In this document: positions 50,020 to 55,659 of the stretch, one piece after another
How the letters are laid out: each line of letters begins with the position of its first letter
Position numbering within the stretch: the stretch's first letter is position 1
Source of the DNA: Thermoleophilaceae bacterium
GTDB lineage: Bacteria > Actinomycetota > Thermoleophilia > Solirubrobacterales > JACPNS01
Assembly: GCA_016463365.1 (NCBI GenBank)
Contig: JAEMRJ010000003.1
Span: 1-55,659 of the forward strand
Length of the DNA: 55,659 nt
Direction of reading: 5' to 3'
The notes under the pieces: model-generated
Databases searched by the model: none
What the model was told of the DNA's origin: nothing
Seen by the model: the letters and a program-made list of their open reading frames with translations, nothing else
Translations under genes and position numbers: made by a program

Positions 50020-50992
50020 TGACGACAAGCTTGCCGGCGGCCGTGCCGGCCTCCATGTCGGCGTGTGCCTGCTGGATCTGATCGAAGTCGTAACGGCGGT
50101 CGATCGGCACGGTGGCGCGCCCTTCGGCCACGGCGACCAGGAACTCGTCGAGCACGGTGGCGGGAAGGTCGCCGGCGTCGCCCCCGTAGGCAGTCAGACG
50201 GACCCCGGAGGGGATGTACTCGATCGGGTAGAAGTCCTCGACAGTCCACACGTTGGACAGCATCCCGGTGAAGCAGACAACGCCGTGCACGCGCGTCGCA
50301 GCAAGCGTGTCGGGCAGAGTCGGGGTGCCGACGAGCTCGAGCGCAGTGTCGACGCCGCCCCCGAGGATCGCCCGGACCTGATCGGCCACCTGGCCGTCAT
50401 CGATGATCACGTGATCGACCCCGATCTCGCGGAGCACCTCGCTTTTGGCCAGACTCCTGGTGGTTGAAAGAACGGTCATGTCGCGCTGTTTCGCCAGCAC
50501 CGCCGTGGCCATACCGACCGACGATGTGCCGCCTCGGATCAGAATGGACTGGCCGGGTCGGGCGTCCAGGCCGACGGTCAGTGACCCGTACGCGGTCTGC
50601 AGCATCTCGGGCACCGCACCGAGCGTCGCCCAGTCGAGGTCGCTCTTGAATGCGATGACCTGGCTGGCCGGTACCGACGTGTACTGGGCGTAGCCGCCGT
50701 CGAATGTCCGGCCCATGCCACCGACCATCGCCATGACCTTGGTTCCGGAGGAGAACTCGCCCCCGGGCGCGGTGACCACGACGCCGGTCGCTTCGATCCC
50801 AAGCACGCGCGGGAAGATCACACCTTCGGCCAGGCCGAGCCGCGTATGCAGTTCGGAGCGGTTGAGTCCGAACGCCTTGACCTCGATCAACACCCAGCCG
50901 GGCTCTGGTACGGGGATCGGGACGTCTCGGATCGAGAGCGATTCCGGTGGTCCGGGCGCGTCGAGCACGACGGCGCGCATGGTGTCACTCAC
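50012..50992 (-). CDS. Quinone oxidoreductase-like MDR family protein
   Basis: The 326-residue protein belongs to the zinc-free medium-chain reductase family: GLNRSELHTRLG near 42-53, LGIEATGVVV at 64-73 and the NADPH-binding IRGGTSSVGMATAVLAKQ near 147-164 (usually GGxxGVG). No structural-zinc cysteine cluster is seen. It probably reduces quinones or enones with NADPH. Substrate unknown. It follows the propeller-like gene's region on the same strand but has its own start 24 bases before the stop at 51016. Confidence 0.87.
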   Translation of the reverse strand: MSDTMRAVVLDAPGPPESLSIRDVPIPVPEPGWVLIEVKAFGLNRSELHTRLGLAEGVIFPRVLGIEATGVVVTAPGGEFSSGTKVMAMVGGMGRTFDGGYAQYTSVPASQVIAFKSDLDWATLGAVPEMLQTAYGSLTVGLDARPGQSILIRGGTSSVGMATAVLAKQRDMTVLSTTRSLAKSEVLREIGVDHVIIDDGQVADQVRAILGGGVDTALELVGTPTLPDTLAATRVHGVVCFTGMLSNVWTVEDFYPIEYIPSGVRLTAYGGDAGDLPATVLDEFLVAVAEGRATVPIDRRYDFDQIQQAHADMEAGTAAGKLVVTT

Positions 50993-51015
50993 GTTGTCGC
51001 CAGGAAATAGAATGC

Positions 51016-52413
51016 TCAGCCACCGGTGACCTGGACGCGCCCGACTGTGGTCATCGACTGGTAGTAGATGTCACGACCAAATCCGGGAGCGGGGAACAGG
51101 TAGGCCTGGAAAGGTGACGGGACGGCACACGAGCCCTTCTCCTCGCCGCTGTCCAGGTCCAGCACCACCAGGCGGTCGCCGCCGAAAGCCTTCAGTGAGG
51201 CGCTCCGTGCGGCGGACAGTCGCGCCACCGCGCCCAGTTGCGATCGAAACATGCGTCGACCCCAGGCCGGCGGCGTCCGACCTTGCCAGTCCTGCACGAC
51301 AAGTTCGCGGGTCTCGGGATACAGGATCAGATGACCCGCATGCGCGAAGTTGTCGCGGCGCCAGAGCGGCGAAAGCTCGTCGCCGTCCATCCGCCACGCG
51401 CGCAACACGGCGTTGCCGGCGTCGTAGGCGACCACGACGCGACCGACCGGGTCCCATCCGGGCGGATTTGACTCAGTGCCGTACGGCAGTCCGCTGATTT
51501 CGACGCTGCGGGTCTGGTCGTCGTCGTGCCGCGCCCACCACAGTCGGACGGGGCCGGCAGAAGCGGCGCTGTCGAGCATCGTCAAGTCAGTCGCGTTGCG
51601 GCCGTTGTCCATCCAGAAGACGTGGTCATCGCTCAGTACGGGGTCCCAGCCGTAGCTGCGGTCCGGGGCCGGCCCGTACTTCGGCCGCCAGTCATCTTCA
51701 AGCACGAACCGTCCGGCGTCACGGTCAAGCGTGATGCGAAAGACCTCGCTCGTGCCGACGGCGATGATCCGCCGACCGTCGCTGGAAAGACGGGCGATGC
51801 TCGGCTCTGGAAGCAGCAACGGCTCCGCGACGGGCAACAACGTGATCGGGTCCAGCGCCGAGAGCAGCGAGCGCTTGAGGCCAGCCGGAGCGTCGCAATC
51901 TTTCATCACCAGCTCGCCGCCGTCGAGCACGATGAAAGAGTTGTGCGGTCGGTCGACCGGCAGGCGGTGCGACGCGAGCAGTTCGAGCGATGACGACAGT
52001 CGATGGGCCCACTGGCCGAACACCACGTGCAGGTCACCGCAGGCGTGCGCCGCAAGGCCGCCCGGCCAGTAGGGACCACCGGGCAGTCGTCGCGAGCTGG
52101 CGATGGTCTGAAGCGTCAGCGGGTCCAGTTGGTCGACCCAGGCCTCGACCGGCGGCCCCTGCGGGCGGCTGGGCATCTGGTGGCGCAGCGCGTACAACTC
52201 GCCGGGCTCGCGGCGAATCAGCATCACGGTCCCGGCCGTGTCGCGAGCTGCGGCAAGCTCCAGGCCTTCGCCGGGCTGGAGTGCGGGGCCGGGTTGACCT
52301 GTCGGGGCGCCGAGTCGGCGCGGACCGCCGTCCTCACAACTCCACGGACGGGGCCAGTATGCGCCGGCGTGCTCGCCGGACTTGCCAACTGTCGGGATTG
52401 AATTTTCGATCAG
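51016..52413 (-). CDS. Propeller-like protein with unusual start
   Basis: The last 403 residues (from GTG 52227) form a beta-rich protein with blocks such as LDPLTLQTIASSRRLPGG, PHNSFIVLDGGELVMKDC and AVLRAWRMDGDELSPLWRRDNF that recall bacterial PQQ/WD-type propellers and, faintly, the family at 30778 and 46704. In the same frame, 62 more codons upstream to 52413 read as typical protein (SIPTVGKSGEHAGAYWPRPW, then LGAPTGQPG) with GC-rich third positions, but contain no ATG, GTG or TTG. CTG 52413, with GGGAAGG upstream, is a possible start; a frameshift is another. No signal peptide is seen. Confidence 0.62.
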   Translation of the reverse strand: MIENSIPTVGKSGEHAGAYWPRPWSCEDGGPRRLGAPTGQPGPALQPGEGLELAAARDTAGTVMLIRREPGELYALRHQMPSRPQGPPVEAWVDQLDPLTLQTIASSRRLPGGPYWPGGLAAHACGDLHVVFGQWAHRLSSSLELLASHRLPVDRPHNSFIVLDGGELVMKDCDAPAGLKRSLLSALDPITLLPVAEPLLLPEPSIARLSSDGRRIIAVGTSEVFRITLDRDAGRFVLEDDWRPKYGPAPDRSYGWDPVLSDDHVFWMDNGRNATDLTMLDSAASAGPVRLWWARHDDDQTRSVEISGLPYGTESNPPGWDPVGRVVVAYDAGNAVLRAWRMDGDELSPLWRRDNFAHAGHLILYPETRELVVQDWQGRTPPAWGRRMFRSQLGAVARLSAARSASLKAFGGDRLVVLDLDSGEEKGSCAVPSPFQAYLFPAPGFGRDIYYQSMTTVGRVQVTGG

Positions 52414-52472
52414 GGGCCTTCCCGGGTGGGAACGAAGGAAAGCTCGATCCTACCCTGACCGCTGCAGCCGAG

Positions 52473-52502
52473 AAAAAAGGGGCCGCCTTGCGGCGACCCC
52501 TT
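52473..52502 (-). terminator. Rho-independent terminator of the PhoX-like gene
   Basis: On the - strand AAGGGG-T-CGCC, a GCAA loop, GGCG-G-CCCCTT and then a run of T. It follows the stop of the gene at 52553 by about 50 bases. Confidence 0.88.
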
Positions 52503-52552
52503 CTTCATGCGACTGATCAGTCCGCGCCAATCTGCGCGGAGGAAGATCCCAA

Positions 52553-54061
52553 CTAGTTCTTGGGAACCATCTGCAACAGCTGCCCGTCTTCAACCGTGTT
52601 GCTGCCCGGCGCGGTGGTCGGTGCGTGGGCCTGGACATCGAACAACCAGGTGTTCGGGCCGAACTCGACGTTTGTGTCGATGATGCCGCTGGTCTCCCAG
52701 ACGCCCGGGCCGACCGCGATGCCGTCGGCACCCGCGGGGTCGAGCTCTGCGACGCGCTCGGCCTTGAAGTTGTTCCAGGTGTCGTAGCGCCAGATGCTGC
52801 CGTCGCGGTTCTTGGACGCCATCACCGGACGCGATTCGCCGGTGCCGTCTTCCTGCACCATCAGGTAGCGGCCGTTCATGCCGACGTTGTCAGGGCTGAT
52901 GGCCGTGTCTCCGCCACCGGCGATCACGTCGTCAGCGTTGACGAGAACCTTCAGCTTCGCTGCGCCGGTCGGGTTGAGCACGTTCAGCTGCAGGCCGTAG
53001 ATGCGGCCGAGCTTGTTGTATTCACTGCCGACTGCCGGGTAGGACGAACCGGTCGTCACGAAGTTGAACTGACCGGGGACCAGCGGGTTGGCCGCGCCGT
53101 CCTCGCTGCGAACGAATCCGAATGCGCCCTTGGCGTCAGCCTCGGCCTCGAGCTGGACGTCGGTGAGGTTCTCGGCGTTAGGGATCTCGACCCACGTGCC
53201 GGCCGTTGCACCATTCTGGAAGTCACCCTCGTCAGTGTGGGTGTCGTCCACGTAGACGTAGAGCTTGCCGTTGTCCAGGCCGTTGCGGCGAAGCACCGAT
53301 GAAGCACCCGGAACCTTCGTGCCGACGTACATGTAGAGCTGCGAGTCGGGAGTCGATGGTCCGTCCTCAAGTCCCATCACGACGGTCTTGCGTCCCGTGT
53401 ACGGAACGACGACCTGGTTCTCCCACGGGAAGCGACCGAGCTTTGGCAGCGCGTGCGCTTCGTTGCGGTAGATCGCAACGCTCAGGCCACCCTTGCCGTC
53501 AAACGTGTCAGTGCCGCCCGACTCTTCGCCGGCAAGGTACACCGGTTCGCTGAATCCGACCTTCCAGTCGGCCATGAACGCCGAGCAGAAGCGTGCGAAT
53601 GCCGGCGTTGTGTTGGTGGTGTCTGCGGCCGGACCGACGTAGGTGTTCTCGTTGAACACCTTGTCGTAGGCGCGCTCACCGCTGACGATCGATCCGTCAC
53701 GGCCCATCACGAGCTTCGAAACCACGGCACCGCGGTTGAGCGGCTCGCCGAGCACCGTCTCGGTCTGCTGCGTGCGACGCAGCTCATGGTTGACGAAGAC
53801 GTTCTGCTTGCCGTGCAGCTTTGCGATTCCGACGCCGTCCGGGATGCCGACGAACTGGTAACGCTTTGACGGGTCTGAAGTCTCGGGAACCGTGTCGCCG
53901 GAAGAAATCAGCGGCTTGATCTCATAGTCGTTGGTCACCGGTGTGGCGTAAGGCTTGACGGACGTGAAGAATCCTGAAGCCGCCAGCGCGGGAATCGCGC
54001 CGAGTGCGGTCAGTACGAGGCATGCGCCGATGGTCAGCGCCAGTTTTCGTGCTCGGTTCAT
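52553..54061 (-). CDS. Secreted PhoX-like (DUF839) protein
   Basis: The 502-residue protein has a signal peptide (NRARKLALTIGACLVLTALG, cut after ALA near residue 27) and a PhoX-type propeller domain: VFVNHELRR near 86, GAVVSKLVMGRDG, YLAGEESGGTD near 176, GRFPWENQVVVPY near 207 and VVMGLEDGP near 226. PhoX phosphatases bind calcium and iron through acidic and cysteine residues of such blocks; whether this one is an active phosphatase is not certain. AAGGAG eight bases before ATG 54061 sets the start. Two other secreted phosphoesterases are 7-9 kb away. Confidence 0.82.
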   Translation of the reverse strand: MNRARKLALTIGACLVLTALGAIPALAASGFFTSVKPYATPVTNDYEIKPLISSGDTVPETSDPSKRYQFVGIPDGVGIAKLHGKQNVFVNHELRRTQQTETVLGEPLNRGAVVSKLVMGRDGSIVSGERAYDKVFNENTYVGPAADTTNTTPAFARFCSAFMADWKVGFSEPVYLAGEESGGTDTFDGKGGLSVAIYRNEAHALPKLGRFPWENQVVVPYTGRKTVVMGLEDGPSTPDSQLYMYVGTKVPGASSVLRRNGLDNGKLYVYVDDTHTDEGDFQNGATAGTWVEIPNAENLTDVQLEAEADAKGAFGFVRSEDGAANPLVPGQFNFVTTGSSYPAVGSEYNKLGRIYGLQLNVLNPTGAAKLKVLVNADDVIAGGGDTAISPDNVGMNGRYLMVQEDGTGESRPVMASKNRDGSIWRYDTWNNFKAERVAELDPAGADGIAVGPGVWETSGIIDTNVEFGPNTWLFDVQAHAPTTAPGSNTVEDGQLLQMVPKN

Positions 54062-54382
54062 CGATCTAGCTCCTTCGATTTGGTGGGCTGCCACGCCCGA
54101 AAATTGAGTTGTTCTCTGAGCGCCGCGAGCGTATGTTTGATCGCGCCGCAAGGGAGTGAAATTTCCGTGGCCATGCGGAGACGGCACGGTGAAAGGGTTG
54201 TGACCGGGCTGGTCAGCTTGTGATTGGGGCTCGCCAATCGCGGTCAGGCCCCCCGGGCAGGCGTTCGCGCGTGATCACACGAGCAATTTTGTGCGGGCCG
54301 GCTGTCGCGTTCAGCCGATGGGTGCCTGGCGGTGTCAGGCCTGCGGCCGCAGGAACTTCATCTCAAAACCGCCGGACCCGGT
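54062..54382. other. Intergenic region between the PhoX-like gene and the TetR gene
   Basis: About 320 bases without a supported gene. It should contain the promoter of the PhoX-like gene at its left part. CCTGCGGCCGCAGG (54340-54353) is a perfect 14-bp palindrome that may help end the TetR transcript. Nothing else was recognised. Confidence 0.6.
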
Positions 54383-55024
54383 CTAGCCATCAACCACTGC
54401 GGCTACCGAAAGCAACAGTCGTCCAGCGGCGCGCACCATGACCTCGCGCGAAGGCTCATAACCGTTGAGCGACCAGACCATCGCCATATTGCTCAATCCC
54501 CCGACCACAGTGGTGACAATCACGTCCGCCTCATCGTCGCGCGTAAAGTTTGGACGCCAAAGGGAAAGCAGGCTGATCAACAATTCCCCGAACATTGCGG
54601 TGTCGGCGAGATAGGCGGCATCCACACTCGGGCTCACGCCGAGGATTTCACGCCAGACGACGCGCGCCTGCAGCGGATCTTCGACGAATTCGAAATATGC
54701 GTTGAATCCACGCCGGGTCGCCGACTCGACGTCGGTCCCGGTACTGAATTCCCCGATCGCCGCGACCACGTTCGCAAGCAGTTCCTCGACGCTCCTGCGA
54801 TGCACCGCTGTCAGCAGGTCTTCCAGCGACGCGAAGTTCTCGTAGAAATTGCGATCGGCGACATGCGCCTCCGCGCACACACCGCGCACCGTGGCAGCGC
54901 GAAATCCCTCGGTGCCGAAGATCTGCAGGCCGGCATCGAGTAGTTGGGTGCGCCGACGCGCATCGCGCACCTCTTGGGATTCGCCGCCGTACGAGCGACC
55001 GCATTTTTTGAGTGTCTTCATCAT
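54383..55024 (-). CDS. TetR family transcriptional regulator
   Basis: The 213-residue protein has a TetR domain (RTQLLDAGLQIFGTEGFRAATVRGVC, then AEAHVADRNFYENFASLEDLL at about 49-69) and a helical ligand domain. It is divergent from the monooxygenase gene at the window end, with 72 bases between start codons. TGATGA-N6-TCATCA after the monooxygenase promoter is its likely operator. Confidence 0.86.
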   Translation of the reverse strand: MMKTLKKCGRSYGGESQEVRDARRRTQLLDAGLQIFGTEGFRAATVRGVCAEAHVADRNFYENFASLEDLLTAVHRRSVEELLANVVAAIGEFSTGTDVESATRRGFNAYFEFVEDPLQARVVWREILGVSPSVDAAYLADTAMFGELLISLLSLWRPNFTRDDEADVIVTTVVGGLSNMAMVWSLNGYEPSREVMVRAAGRLLLSVAAVVDG

Positions 55025-55049
55025 CGGCGCAAACTACGGAGGACAGTTC

Positions 55050-55095
55050 TTGAGTCAACACGTAAAGTGGTCTAATCTGATGATAGTCCTCATCA
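55050..55095 (+). promoter_or_regulatory. Promoter and operator of the monooxygenase gene
   Basis: TTGAGT (55050-55055), a 17-bp spacer and TAATCT (55073-55078) give a good promoter. TGATGA-TAGTCC-TCATCA (55078-55095), a perfect 6-6-6 palindrome, sits over the expected transcription start, as a repressor site would. Confidence 0.65.
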
Positions 55096-55096
55096 C

Positions 55097-55659
55097 ATGA
55101 CGACACAACTGGAAGGCATGGGCATGCACGAGAACTCAGCGCGCGAGCACAAGGTCGTGATCATCGGCAGCGGCTTCGGCGGTCAATGTGCCGCGATCAA
55201 TCTCTCCAAGCGGGGGATCGAGGATTACCTATTGCTCGAGCGACGTTCGTTCTCGGGCGGCACCTGGCGCCAGAACACCTACCCCGGCGCGGCCGTCGAC
55301 GTGCAGTCGCCGCTCTACTCGATTTCCCATGAGCCGTACGCCTGGAGCCAGATGTTCGCCGAGGGCGATGAGCTCTGCGAGTACACCGAGATGGTCGCGC
55401 GCAAGTACCGCATCGACGACCGTACGATTCTCAACGCCCAGGTCGAGGAGATCGACTGGCAGGGCGACCACTGGCTGCTGCGAACTGCCGCGGGCGACTT
55501 CAAGGCCAAGTTCGTGATCAACGCGACCGGACCGCTGAGCACGCCCGTGATTCCGGACTTCAAAGGTCGCGAGAGCTTCGCCGGAGAACAGTTCCACACC
55601 AACGACTGGAACCACGACTACGACTACAAGGGCAAGAAGGTCGCGATCGTCGGCAGCGG
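55097..55659 (+). CDS. Baeyer-Villiger-type flavin monooxygenase, N-terminal part
   Basis: The gene runs off the window; 187 residues are seen. The FAD-binding loop is IIGSGFGGQCAAI at 22-34, followed by GGTWRQNTYPGAAVD at 54-68 (family typical), ATG at 143-145 and the Baeyer-Villiger fingerprint region F161-x-G163-x3-H167-x3-W171, with Asn172 where Pro or Asp is usual. The start of the NADPH-binding fold (KVAIVGS) is at the edge. Such enzymes use NADPH and O2 to turn ketones into esters. ATG 55097 is used; ATG 55124 has GGAAGG upstream and may be the real start. Divergent from a TetR gene. Confidence 0.86.
   Translation, partial: MTTQLEGMGMHENSAREHKVVIIGSGFGGQCAAINLSKRGIEDYLLLERRSFSGGTWRQNTYPGAAVDVQSPLYSISHEPYAWSQMFAEGDELCEYTEMVARKYRIDDRTILNAQVEEIDWQGDHWLLRTAAGDFKAKFVINATGPLSTPVIPDFKGRESFAGEQFHTNDWNHDYDYKGKKVAIVGS

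Noticed and set aside
1..55659. tRNA, rRNA, CRISPR array, insertion sequence, prophage or attachment site
   Set aside because: None was recognised by eye; gaps between genes are short and no transposase, integrase or regular repeat array was seen. A tRNA scan would be needed to exclude a tRNA formally.

Overview
The window is high-GC bacterial DNA with dense, overlapping operons. It looks like an actinobacterium, most plausibly of the Thermoleophilia (Solirubrobacterales) type. This is inferred from gene content (NarGHJI, a MoaD-MoaE fusion, WS/DGAT, PucR, PadR and TetR regulators, MMPL, PhoX-like and beta-propeller secreted proteins), frequent ATGA stop/start overlaps and apparently leaderless starts; no rRNA or other taxonomic marker is present.

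Region 1 (1-10258) is a nitrate respiration and molybdenum cofactor block: the end of narG, then narH, narJ and narI on the + strand; a convergent MarR regulator; moeA and moaB on the - strand; and, divergent from moaB, moaD-moaE fusion, moaA, a MOT1-type molybdate transporter and mobA. Together these take up molybdate, build Mo-bis-MGD and deliver it to NarG. One 20-bp palindrome occurs in front of marR, in the moaB/moaDE divergent promoter and in front of the next gene, a wax ester synthase/diacylglycerol acyltransferase (10319). This suggests one MarR regulon joining nitrate respiration, cofactor supply and storage-lipid synthesis, and is the strongest new signal I see.

Region 2 (11854-24089): a PucR regulator, a two-gene acetone/acetophenone carboxylase-type operon in which the alpha and gamma subunits are fused, a PlsC-like acyltransferase, a hemerythrin, a COG2907-type FAD oxidase, an alkylglycerone-phosphate synthase-like FAD enzyme and an unknown membrane protein. 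Several of these point to lipid metabolism.

Region 3 (24117-30739): a secreted YWTD-type propeller protein with near-identical terminator hairpins on both sides, two tiny membrane proteins, rsgA, an MMPL exporter with an arginine-rich coiled coil under a PadR regulator (with a consensus CRP-type site upstream), and a TetR regulator.

Region 4 (30778-40642): a secreted propeller protein, a formylglycine-type sulfatase, a TetR regulator, a polytopic membrane protein, an SdsA-type alkyl sulfatase coupled to a secreted protein, and two coupled genes of unknown function.

Region 5 (40726-55659): an aldo/keto reductase, a MEST-like hydrolase, a secreted lipase and a secreted SxxK serine hydrolase that share a nearly identical promoter/operator 5.7 kb apart, two TetR regulators, secreted PHP and calcineurin-type phosphoesterases, further propeller-type proteins, a quinone oxidoreductase, a PhoX-like protein, and the start of a Baeyer-Villiger-type monooxygenase at the window edge. 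I saw no tRNA, rRNA, CRISPR array, insertion sequence or prophage.
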